Positions 57,039 through 64,000 of a DNA stretch of 64,000 nucleotides are shown here, piece by piece. The stretch is taken from NCBI RefSeq assembly GCF_024347615.1, contig NZ_AP025508.1, positions 3,658,001-3,722,000 of the forward strand. The letters run 5' to 3'. The stretch comes from Vibrio splendidus (GTDB lineage: Bacteria; Pseudomonadota; Gammaproteobacteria; Enterobacterales; Vibrionaceae). A model generated the notes under the pieces. The model did not search any database. It worked only from the letters and a program-made list of their open reading frames with translations, and had not been told where the DNA came from. Each line of letters starts with the position of its first letter. The stretch's first letter is position 1. A program made the translations under genes and the position numbers.

Positions 57039-57401
57039 TTACAAAAACAAGATCTCTAGCCACACGTAACCCGCTAATACTAAACAGATAAAAACTGCAG
57101 CTGAGCCAACATCTTTCGCCATCCCAGAAAGCTCATGATGTTCACTACCGATTCGGTCAACGACCGCTTCAATCGCGGTATTGATCAACTCGACAACCAT
57201 CACCAACACGACGGCTGAAATCATCAAGATTCTCTCAACTTGGCTTACATCTAAGTAAAACGCCAACGGAATAAGCACTGCGGCCATGAATACTTCTTGT
57301 CGAAATGCCGCCTCGTTTTTAAACGAGCTCGTGATGCCTTGCCATGAAAAGCCCGCCGCTTTCACGATACGTTTGAATCCGGTGTTTGATTTTTTGGTCA
57401 T
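57039..57401 (-). CDS. dgkA: Diacylglycerol kinase
   Basis: DgkA is a trimeric three-helix inner-membrane kinase that recycles diacylglycerol released during membrane-derived oligosaccharide and lipid A modification. The 120-residue protein starts MTKKSNTGFKRIVKAAG and has the active-site EAAFRQE. The family signature VELINTAIEAVVDRIGSEHH is complete. The ATG at 57401 has AGGG 6 bases upstream; the TTG at 57419 is rejected. It is divergent from plsB, another phospholipid gene, as in E. coli. Confidence 0.96.
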   Translation of the reverse strand: MTKKSNTGFKRIVKAAGFSWQGITSSFKNEAAFRQEVFMAAVLIPLAFYLDVSQVERILMISAVVLVMVVELINTAIEAVVDRIGSEHHELSGMAKDVGSAAVFICLVLAGYVWLEILFL

Positions 57402-57621
57402 TTTTAACCCTATACTCAATCAGTCGATGAATGATTTTCCACAAACTTAACGGCAATATGACTATTTCCATTAAAAGGTTAGACCAGTTTCTGGTATTCT
57501 TGCATCGATTAAATTTACGCCTAGGCTTATCCCTATTTCACTCACAGGATTTATCCTTTTCATCATAGAAATAGAGATACGCTTGAGCACATTGAAATAA
57601 CTATTGAGGCAGTGAACCTAT

Positions 57622-60045
57622 ATGTCTTCTGGACAATCTTTTTCACGTTCATTAATGAAGCTACCTTTATCCGTATTGGTAAAGGGCACATCAATTCCTT
57701 CAAACCCTGTTGAGGATTTGAACATTGATTTGAGCAAACCGATTGTATACGCCTTACCGTTTCGCTCAAGTGTAGACATTCTTACATTGCAAAAACATGC
57801 ACTTGAATTAGGGTTACCTGATCCGTTGAGCAAGCTTGAAATCAATGGCAAATCACTGCAACGCTACGTTTTTATCTCTTCTCGCAAAACTCTACTGCAA
57901 GACGATGATTATGTACCAAGCTCATCAATTGAAGTCTTCTCTGAGCTGCTTTCACTGCATGCTGAAGACTCTGATCTCGACGTTCAAGTTATCCCTGCTA
58001 CTGTATTGTGGGGTCGTAAGCCTGGTAAAGAGAATAACCAGAAACCTTACCTACAAGCAATGAACGGCTTAGAGAAATCAAAAGCGGTATTACTGGCAGG
58101 TCGTGACTGCTTGGTTCGCTTTAGTCCTGTGGTTTCTCTGCGTTACATGGCTAACTCACACGGCACCGACAACACCATCGCACACAAACTGGCGCGCGTG
58201 GCACGTATTCACTTTTCTCGCCAAAAACTGGCAGCATCAGGTCCTAACCTGCCAAGTCGCCAAGCTCTGTTTGACCGCCTACTAAAATCTGAAGCGATCA
58301 AGAAAGCGATTGAAGATGAAGCACAAGCAAAGAACATCTCGATCGAGAAAGCGAGTAAAGAAGCTCAAGACATCATGGACGAGATTGCTGCGAACTTCTC
58401 TTATTCGCTAATCAAACGCGGTGAGAAGATTCTTGGTTGGTTGTGGAATAAGTTGTACCAAGGCCTGCATATCAGCAACGCTTCAACCGTTCGTAAGCTG
58501 GCTCAAGATGGTCACGAGATCGTTTATGTGCCTTGTCATCGTAGTCACATGGATTACTTACTACTTTCTTACGTGCTTTACCACGAAGGCATGGTGCCGC
58601 CGCATATCGCTGCGGGTATCAATCTGAACTTCTTCCCTGCCGGTCCTATTTTCCGTCATGGTGGTGCGTTCTTTATTCGTCGTAGCTTCAAAGGCAACAA
58701 GCTGTACTCGACTATTTTCCGTGAATATCTGGCGGAATTGTTCGCCAAAGGTTACTCGGTCGAGTATTTCAGTGAAGGTGGTCGCTCTCGTACAGGTCGC
58801 CTGCTACAAGCTAAAACCGGCATGTTGGCGATGACTATTCAGGCTATGCTGCGCGGCATGAACCGTCCAGTGACGTTAGTACCTGTGTACATCGGCTATG
58901 AGCACGTAATGGAAGTGGCGACCTACGCAAAAGAACTTCGTGGTAAGCGCAAAGAAAAAGAAAATGCAAGCCTAGTGATTCGTACGCTCCGTAAACTGCG
59001 CAATTTTGGTAAAGGCTACGTGAACTTTGGTGAGCCGATTCAGCTTAACCAATATCTGAACGAGCACGCTCCAGAGTGGACTAAAGATATCGATCCAATG
59101 GGAACCAGCAAGCCACAATGGATGAATCCAGTGGTCAATGACCTGGCAACCAAAATGATGACACACATTAACGATGCGGCAGCGACCAACGCACTAACAC
59201 TTTGTGCAACGGCGTTACTGGCTTCAAGACAGCGTGCATTGTCTCGTGATTCTTTGGTTTCTCAGATCAACTGTTACCTGTCTCTGCTTAAGAACGTACC
59301 TTACTCTGATACATTTACGGTACCAAAAGACAGCGCTGATGATCTGGTAAAACACGCTGAATCGCTGAACAAGTTCCTAATTGAATCAGACTCAATGGGC
59401 GACATCATTTCGCTAGACCGTCACCAGTCAATTCTGATGACCTACTACCGTAATAACATCATTCATTTGTTTGCTCTACCATCATTAATTGCTCAGATGA
59501 CCATTCGTCAGCACGGCCTAACCATTGACACGATTCAAGAGAACGTTGCTGCTATCTACCCGTTCTTGAAGAAAGAGTTGTTCTTAAGCTACGACGAAGA
59601 TCAGCTTGAAAGCGTGGTGGCGAACATCATTGAAGAGCTTGTTGGCCAAGGTATGCTTGTAGTGTCGGACAACCAAGTCACCATCAACCAGTCAAACAGC
59701 CAAGCACTGATGCTGTTAGGCCGTACGATTTCAGAAACGCTACAGCGCTACTCTATTGCTTTGAACCTATTGGCAGAAAACCCTGATCTGGATAAATCTG
59801 ATCTTGAGCAGAAGAGCCAAGACATCGCACAACGACTGGGACGTCTACAAGGCATTAATGCACCAGAGTTCTTCGATAAAGGTGTGTTTGCGTCGATGTT
59901 CGCAACTTTGAAACAGCAGCAATATTTGGATAACGATGGTAACTGCGATTTAGAAAAGACTCAGCAATTCGCTAAGCTTCTTTACTCAATGCTTTACCCA
60001 GAGGTCCGTCTGACGATTCAAGAGAGTATTCACCAAGCAGAGTAA
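57622..60045 (+). CDS. plsB: Glycerol-3-phosphate 1-O-acyltransferase
   Basis: PlsB acylates glycerol-3-phosphate at position 1, the first step of phospholipid synthesis, at the inner membrane. The 807-residue length equals the E. coli enzyme. The catalytic HX4D motif HRSHMD has H306 and D311, the same numbers as E. coli. Motif II ([16 protein letters not shown]), motif III ([12 protein letters not shown]) and motif IV ([10 protein letters not shown]) follow. A terminator follows, and ubiA converges on it. Confidence 0.98.
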   Translation: MSSGQSFSRSLMKLPLSVLVKGTSIPSNPVEDLNIDLSKPIVYALPFRSSVDILTLQKHALELGLPDPLSKLEINGKSLQRYVFISSRKTLLQDDDYVPSSSIEVFSELLSLHAEDSDLDVQVIPATVLWGRKPGKENNQKPYLQAMNGLEKSKAVLLAGRDCLVRFSPVVSLRYMANSHGTDNTIAHKLARVARIHFSRQKLAASGPNLPSRQALFDRLLKSEAIKKAIEDEAQAKNISIEKASKEAQDIMDEIAANFSYSLIKRGEKILGWLWNKLYQGLHISNASTVRKLAQDGHEIVYVPCHRSHMDYLLLSYVLYHEGMVPPHIAAGINLNFFPAGPIFRHGGAFFIRRSFKGNKLYSTIFREYLAELFAKGYSVEYFSEGGRSRTGRLLQAKTGMLAMTIQAMLRGMNRPVTLVPVYIGYEHVMEVATYAKELRGKRKEKENASLVIRTLRKLRNFGKGYVNFGEPIQLNQYLNEHAPEWTKDIDPMGTSKPQWMNPVVNDLATKMMTHINDAAATNALTLCATALLASRQRALSRDSLVSQINCYLSLLKNVPYSDTFTVPKDSADDLVKHAESLNKFLIESDSMGDIISLDRHQSILMTYYRNNIIHLFALPSLIAQMTIRQHGLTIDTIQENVAAIYPFLKKELFLSYDEDQLESVVANIIEELVGQGMLVVSDNQVTINQSNSQALMLLGRTISETLQRYSIALNLLAENPDLDKSDLEQKSQDIAQRLGRLQGINAPEFFDKGVFASMFATLKQQQYLDNDGNCDLEKTQQFAKLLYSMLYPEVRLTIQESIHQAE

Positions 60046-60090
60046 CCGCTTGGTTAGCAATTACGTTAATCGCTAGACTGAACACGATCA

Positions 60091-60118
60091 AAAAAGGCAC
60101 CCATTGGGTGCCTTTTTA
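60091..60118 (+). terminator. Bidirectional terminator between plsB and ubiA
   Basis: A GGCACCC/GGGTGCC stem with a 3-base loop has six A before and five T after. It serves both convergent genes. Confidence 0.93.
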
Positions 60119-60146
60119 TTGAGCGTTCGTTTAGCAAAACTCATGC

Positions 60147-61001
60147 TTACCAGAAGGTAATAAATAAGCCTGCTGTCACTACCATTCCAACATAATTGTT
60201 GTTTAGGAAAGCTTGGAAACATAAATCTCGATCACGGTGGCGCATCAGATGTTGTTGATACACAAACAAGCCCCCCACAACCAGCAGTGCCCAATAAAAG
60301 GTATCTCCTAATTGGTAATGCATGCCTAACGCTATTAGCATCGCCAGTGTTACTAGCTGTAAGAAGCCAACAATAAGCTTGTCGAAACGACCAAATAGAA
60401 TAGCCGTCGATTTGATGCCAATTTTTAAGTCGTCATCTCGGTCAACCATTGCATATTGTGTGTCGTAGGCAATCGTCCACAACGCATTGATAATGAAAAT
60501 AAACCAGACCACACTAGGTAGCTCATTAGTTTGCGCCGCCCAAGCCATTGGGATAGCCCAACTAAACGCTAAGCCGAGGAACAACTGTGGAAGGTGCGTA
60601 AAACGCTTCATAAAAGGATAAATGAAGGCTAAGCCAACACCGATAACAGAAAGCTTAATCGTCAGCGGATTCATGGTTAACACCAGTAAGAATGAAACCA
60701 TGGCTAGCACTAAAAAGAGCAGAATAGCTTCCTTACTGGAAACCAAACCGGAAGGTAATGGGCGCTGCTTAGTTCGTTTTACATGACCATCCACTTTACG
60801 GTCAGCAAAATCATTAATCACACAGCCAGCTGAACGCATCAATACCACGCCGAGTACGAAAACAACCAAGACATCAAAATCAGGCATGCCTTGCGCAGCA
60901 ATAATCAGAGACCATAAGGTCGGCCAAAGGAGTAATAAGGTACCAATCGGGCGATTCATTCGCGTTAATTGCCAATACGCCTTCGCTTTGGTGGCAAACA
61001 T
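60147..61001 (-). CDS. ubiA: 4-hydroxybenzoate octaprenyltransferase
   Basis: UbiA attaches the polyprenyl tail to 4-hydroxybenzoate in ubiquinone synthesis, within the inner membrane. The 284-residue multi-helix protein has the first prenyl-diphosphate motif NDFADRKVD (63-71) followed by [10 protein letters not shown]. The second is [17 protein letters not shown] near 190. It begins directly after the ubiC stop with no gap, consistent with one operon supplying and using 4-hydroxybenzoate. Confidence 0.97.
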   Translation of the reverse strand: MFATKAKAYWQLTRMNRPIGTLLLLWPTLWSLIIAAQGMPDFDVLVVFVLGVVLMRSAGCVINDFADRKVDGHVKRTKQRPLPSGLVSSKEAILLFLVLAMVSFLLVLTMNPLTIKLSVIGVGLAFIYPFMKRFTHLPQLFLGLAFSWAIPMAWAAQTNELPSVVWFIFIINALWTIAYDTQYAMVDRDDDLKIGIKSTAILFGRFDKLIVGFLQLVTLAMLIALGMHYQLGDTFYWALLVVGGLFVYQQHLMRHRDRDLCFQAFLNNNYVGMVVTAGLFITFW

Positions 61002-61544
61002 TTACACACTCTCCTTAGAGTAAATGGGTGATGTTGGCAAAAACAGTTCTGCCACAAGCATCGGTTTATGGTTCATCCATAATCGAGAACGACGCGCGAG
61101 CAGTCGCTCATCGCCAGCGATAACCCAACCGACTTGCAGCGCATCTCGCTCCACGTTCTCAGCGCTGAACACGGTTAAACCAAGTGGGACATTACCTTGT
61201 TGAGAAAGGTCAGAGTGCTGATGATCTTCTAATGTGACTCTAGGAATCAAGGTTCGCCCTAACACCCACGGCTCATCATCACCCTTCAAAATCACTTTAC
61301 GCAGTAAGCAATCAAACGATGATAAAAGAAGTTCCTCGTCCTGTTGTAGCATTGAGCGTTCTACAACTTGATTATGAAGCAACTCAACAGACAGGTGCTG
61401 ACAGCTCTTGCCCAACTTGCGGGAAAGAGAACCTTGCTCCAAAAGCCACTCTCTGGTGATTTTATTAGGAAAATCAAATGTTTCTGTGCTTTGCCAATCT
61501 ACATTCATTAACGAATTAAGATACAGCGATATTGGCTGATTCAT
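61002..61544 (-). CDS. ubiC: Chorismate lyase
   Basis: UbiC splits chorismate into 4-hydroxybenzoate and pyruvate, committing it to ubiquinone. The sequence is divergent but has EPWVLGRTLIPRVTL with the substrate arginine. The C-terminal RRSRLWMNHKPMLVAELFLP includes the active-site glutamate, and the order matches E. coli UbiC. From the ATG at 61544 it is 180 residues (E. coli 165); a TTG at 61556 would add four. No strong ribosome site is seen. It is immediately upstream of ubiA. Confidence 0.93.
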   Translation of the reverse strand: MNQPISLYLNSLMNVDWQSTETFDFPNKITREWLLEQGSLSRKLGKSCQHLSVELLHNQVVERSMLQQDEELLLSSFDCLLRKVILKGDDEPWVLGRTLIPRVTLEDHQHSDLSQQGNVPLGLTVFSAENVERDALQVGWVIAGDERLLARRSRLWMNHKPMLVAELFLPTSPIYSKESV

Positions 61545-61706
61545 ACTAGTATTCAATAGGTGACTTTACACGTACAATAAAGCTTCAACTTTCGAACAAA
61601 ATTAAAGCGTTCTTCGAATTGTAAACGTATTTAGATTTAGACCGCTCATTGTAACAAGACTAATGCGTTTCGAATATCGCGAATAAACTAAAGAAAAGTC
61701 ACAAAT

Positions 61707-62114
61707 ATGCACAAACGTTATGTAGCCCAAATATTTCTTGCGATTACCCTACTCTTTTCAGCATCAAGTTTCGCTGAAGAGGAATCAGCACCCAAACTAG
61801 CCTACTTCACGCTAGAGCCTGACCTGACCACCAATTTTTACACTAAAGGTAAAAAACTGGGCTACATTCAGGTTCGTCTCGATATTATGGTTGCGAATAG
61901 TAACGACTTGGCAGCCATTGAGCACCACCAACCACTGATTCGTGATGCTGTGATTGAATTGCTCGGTAAACAAAACGAAGAAACCATTAAGTCTCTATCT
62001 GGTCGTGAAGATTTAAGAAAAACCTTAGTTGAACATCTCAACAAGGTATTGCTTCCTGAAACAGGCAAAACCCTCATTGCTGACCTACTGTTTACCAAAT
62101 ACCTTTATCAGTAA
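61707..62114 (+). CDS. FliL-like exported protein outside a flagellar cluster
   Basis: The 135-residue protein has a signal peptide or anchor at 1-23 (hydrophobic core IFLAITLLFSASSFA). The remaining 110 residues resemble the periplasmic domain of FliL, the stator-associated flagellar protein. LAYFTLEPDLTTNF, the strand YIQVRLDIMV, LIRDAVIELLGKQ and a C-terminal helix plus ADLLFTKYLYQ are visible. It stands alone between ubiC and glpG with its own terminator. Being a lone paralogue, it may help stators or do something else in the periplasm. The ribosome site is weak. Confidence 0.78.
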   Translation: MHKRYVAQIFLAITLLFSASSFAEEESAPKLAYFTLEPDLTTNFYTKGKKLGYIQVRLDIMVANSNDLAAIEHHQPLIRDAVIELLGKQNEETIKSLSGREDLRKTLVEHLNKVLLPETGKTLIADLLFTKYLYQ

Positions 62115-62140
62115 TAATGGTGTAAAAACGAATCCAAATA

Positions 62141-62170
62141 AAAAAGCGGCTCATCTGGCCGCTTTTTTTT
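62141..62170 (+). terminator. Bidirectional terminator between fliL-like gene and glpG
   Basis: An AAAAAGCGGC/GCCGCTTTTT stem with an 8-base loop and further T on both strands lies between two convergent genes. Confidence 0.92.
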
Positions 62171-62202
62171 GTCTCTATTATTTAACTACTGCCAAAAAGC
62201 AT

Positions 62203-63048
62203 CTACTCGCTTCGTGCTGAACTCGGTGCTTTCATAGCATCAATCCAACCAATAATGACACCAGCGGCTAGGCCAGCCAAATGAGCGGTGTTTGCAATGG
62301 CCATGAATGGTTGCATGTACCCAAGCACTAGCCACACCAACATAAAGCCGACGATCTGTCTTGGAATGCCTAAACCAAGCTGAGGGGCTTTTGCACCCAC
62401 CACCCATAGATAACCAACCAAGGCATACACAACACCAGACAAACCACCGAAATTCGCCCCTTCAACCCAGTACTGCCCAGCACCTGAAAGCGCAGAAGAG
62501 ACAGCAAAGATCTGAAGTAGCTTGAGGCTACCTAGTTTTTTCTCAATATCCCCACCTAACTGCCACCACCACAAAATATTAAATGCGATATGCATAACAG
62601 AGAAGTGCAGAACAGCATGACTTAACCAACGCCACAATTGCCATTGTTGTCCGTCAACCGCAGGGAAATGTAGGGCGTTGAAAATAGCTTGACCAAAACC
62701 GACTTGCTGCAGTGCAAAAATCACCACACACACCAACATCAGGCTGAGTGTCACGGGGCCCGCTTTGGCTTTTATCATGCCCATGAAGCTTGGCGTGTGA
62801 TAATGAAAGTTGCTCTTTCTGGTCTCTGCCATGTCCCAAGATGCTGCTTGATAGCGCTTATGATTGGGTTCCGACAGGAAACGATTGAGCTCGGCCTCGG
62901 TTTCAACCTGATATTGACCCTCAAGAAGCCAAAGAGCAAAACGCCCTTCTCCCTCAGGTGACATCTGAATAGGGATCTGACGAGAGGCCATATAATCAAT
63001 AAACGCTTGAGCAAGACGTGGATTGTCTAACACCATCAATCTAATCAT
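62203..63048 (-). CDS. glpG: Rhomboid intramembrane serine protease
   Basis: GlpG cleaves transmembrane substrates within the inner membrane. The 281-residue protein has a cytoplasmic N-terminal domain (about 1-90) and six hydrophobic segments. The catalytic serine is S204 in GGLSGVVYAL and the histidine H256 in NTAHLAGLAAG; HFSVMHIAFNILWWW carries the conserved oxyanion-side histidine and asparagine. AGGA lies 7 bases before the ATG at 63048. It follows glpE by 58 bases on the same strand, the E. coli glpEG order. Confidence 0.96.
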   Translation of the reverse strand: MIRLMVLDNPRLAQAFIDYMASRQIPIQMSPEGEGRFALWLLEGQYQVETEAELNRFLSEPNHKRYQAASWDMAETRKSNFHYHTPSFMGMIKAKAGPVTLSLMLVCVVIFALQQVGFGQAIFNALHFPAVDGQQWQLWRWLSHAVLHFSVMHIAFNILWWWQLGGDIEKKLGSLKLLQIFAVSSALSGAGQYWVEGANFGGLSGVVYALVGYLWVVGAKAPQLGLGIPRQIVGFMLVWLVLGYMQPFMAIANTAHLAGLAAGVIIGWIDAMKAPSSARSE

Positions 63049-63106
63049 TGTTACTTCCTATTCATGCTATGAGAGATGCTTGAAGCGGTTCAAGTGATAA
63101 AGGCTA

Positions 63107-63427
63107 TTAACCCGCGATCACTGGAAGTTCAGCACGATGCCAAGCTTCAAATCCACCATCAACACTATATACCTCTTCAAAGCCTTGGTTCACTAAATAT
63201 TGTGCCGCACCTTGGCTACTAATACCGTGATAACACATCACTAAGATTGGCTGTTCGAACTCAACCTCATCCATGAACGACACCATGGTATCGTTAGTAA
63301 GATGGTAAGCGGTTTTTGAGTGAGCTACCGCAAAAGACTGCGGGTCACGTATATCGACAAGTCGAGCTTCGCCTTGTTCAATAAGGGCTTGAGCACCTTT
63401 AACATCGATATGTTTAAACTGGTCCAT
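63107..63427 (-). CDS. glpE: Thiosulfate sulfurtransferase GlpE
   Basis: GlpE is a single-domain cytoplasmic rhodanese that moves sulfur from thiosulfate to cyanide or thiols such as thioredoxin. The 106-residue protein (E. coli 108) has [14 protein letters not shown] and the active-site loop CYHGISSQ, with the catalytic Cys at 65 as in E. coli. GGFEAW follows. It is the first gene of glpE-glpG. The upstream gap is rich in DnaA-box-like sequences. Confidence 0.96.
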   Translation of the reverse strand: MDQFKHIDVKGAQALIEQGEARLVDIRDPQSFAVAHSKTAYHLTNDTMVSFMDEVEFEQPILVMCYHGISSQGAAQYLVNQGFEEVYSVDGGFEAWHRAELPVIAG

Positions 63428-63773
63428 GACTTTCTCTTTTATACTGATTTACTTTGCTGCCATTGTAACCTATCCCAAGGCTAACAATCACATCCACTTA
63501 ATAAGGTTATCCACCAGCGATCACTTTTACACCATTTGTGGATAAACCTGTGAATTGCGTGAATAAAGTGCTTTTTTAAAAATAGATCCACAACATGTAG
63601 TAATGATCCTGATCTAGCTGTGGGTTACTTAAAACATATCCCCACTGGAAAAACCCCTTCAAAGCCTTACTACACCCTGCTTTTAGACAGCTGACGAATA
63701 AACTTCTCACAGAGTTATCCACAAAATCACTTTGCAAATTTCGATCGCAAAAATTGAGAAATCGATCCAAAAC
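63428..63773. promoter_or_regulatory. glpE upstream gap with a cluster of DnaA-box-like sites
   Basis: No gene is supported here. Two perfect DnaA boxes (TTATCCACA) occur at 63537-63545 (minus) and 63715-63723 (plus). TTATCCACC lies at 63507-63515. Weaker relatives are at 63584-63592 and 63620-63628. Six GATC sites lie at 63519, 63585, 63605, 63611, 63743 and 63764, and an AT-rich tract spans about 63560-63584. DnaA binding is inferred. A minus-strand open frame over 63576-63809 has no family match and I do not call it. Confidence 0.5.
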
Positions 63774-63806
63774 AAAAAGGCCGAGATCTCTCGATCTCGG
63801 CCTTTT
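63774..63806 (-). terminator. rpoH terminator (bidirectional)
   Basis: The 13-base perfect stem AAAAGGCCGAGAT/ATCTCGGCCTTTT lies 44 bases past the rpoH stop, with T tracts on both strands. Confidence 0.93.
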
Positions 63807-63849
63807 CAAAATTCAGCTATTTGTTAGCTCTACTAGAAGCTAGATGCTA

Positions 63850-64000
63850 TTAGAAATCGCCAACGGCTTGTTTCAATTTCTTCATCGCATTCTTTTCTAA
63901 CTGGCGAACACGCTCTGCAGAAATGCTGTAGGTATCCGCTAAGTCTTGCAATGTCGACTTGTTATCATCCAACCAACGTGAGCGCACAATGTGCTGGCTG
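63850..64000 (-). CDS. rpoH: RNA polymerase sigma-32 (heat shock), 5' part outside window
   Basis: Only the last 49 residues are in the window. They read [20 protein letters not shown], then [20 protein letters not shown], then VGDF and a TAA stop. This is region 4.2 of sigma-32, the helix-turn-helix that reads the -35 element. [14 protein letters not shown] and [12 protein letters not shown] are characteristic of RpoH and not of RpoD or RpoS. The remainder lies beyond base 64000. A strong terminator follows. Confidence 0.95.
   Translation of the reverse strand, partial: SQHIVRSRWLDDNKSTLQDLADTYSISAERVRQLEKNAMKKLKQAVGDF

Noticed and set aside
63576..63809. A 77-residue minus-strand open frame between rpoH and glpE
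   Set aside because: It runs through the rpoH terminator and DnaA-box region, with no family resemblance and no ribosome site.

Overview
The window is a stretch of a gamma-proteobacterial main chromosome, almost certainly a Vibrio. The protein sequences are Vibrio/enterobacterial in type, the rRNA spacers carry the tRNA combinations typical of Vibrio (Glu-Lys-Val, Ile-Ala, none), and base composition is moderately AT-rich. I suspect the V. splendidus clade but cannot prove species from the sequence alone. No insertion sequence, prophage, integron, CRISPR array or defence island was seen.

Layout. (1) 1-2745: hemE (cut by the window start), nudC and rsd, with a possible small RNA between hemE and nudC. 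(2) 3063-16983, minus strand: the transcription/translation superoperon, read as tRNA-Thr-Tyr-Gly-Thr, tufB, secE, nusG, rplK, rplA, rplJ, rplL, rpoB, rpoC. (3) 17194-22116: coaA, birA, murB, a GNAT acetyltransferase and pssA. (4) 22541-45321, minus strand: four complete rRNA operons in direct tandem, with spacer tRNAs in two of them and a tRNA-Asp plus strong terminator at the far end. (5) 45513-53737: a membrane-anchored RRM protein, murI, a DUF71/COG2102 ATPase, btuB behind a cobalamin riboswitch, trmA, yijD, fabR and sthA. (6) 53875-61544: dinF, a Fur-box-preceded methyltransferase, lexA with two LexA boxes, dgkA, plsB, ubiA and ubiC. (7) 61707-64000: a periplasmic FliL-like protein, glpG, glpE, a DnaA-box-rich gap and the 3' end of rpoH.

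Gene order follows the E. coli K-12 rrnB-rpoBC neighbourhood closely: sthA, fabR, yijD, trmA, btuB, murI, rrnB, murB, birA, coaA, tRNAs, tufB through rpoC, then rsd, nudC, hemE. A second conserved E. coli block follows (dinF, lexA, dgkA, plsB, ubiA, ubiC). The main departures are fourfold expansion of rrnB and local additions: the RRM protein, the DUF71 protein beside btuB, GNAT and pssA beside murB, and the methyltransferase between lexA and dinF.

Functionally this is a growth-rate core: rRNA, tRNA, EF-Tu, ribosomal stalk proteins, RNA polymerase, a sigma-70 regulator (Rsd) and a heat-shock sigma factor. Around it lie envelope and phospholipid genes (murB, murI, pssA, plsB, dgkA, fabR), cofactor genes (hemE, coaA, birA, ubiCA, btuB) and the SOS regulator. 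I found no convincing new multi-gene system. The items most worth checking are the membrane-tethered RRM protein, the Fur-box methyltransferase inside the SOS locus, the DUF71-btuB pairing, the tandem rrn array with its sequence mosaicism and missing internal terminators, the DnaA-box cluster upstream of glpE, and the small-RNA candidate beside hemE.
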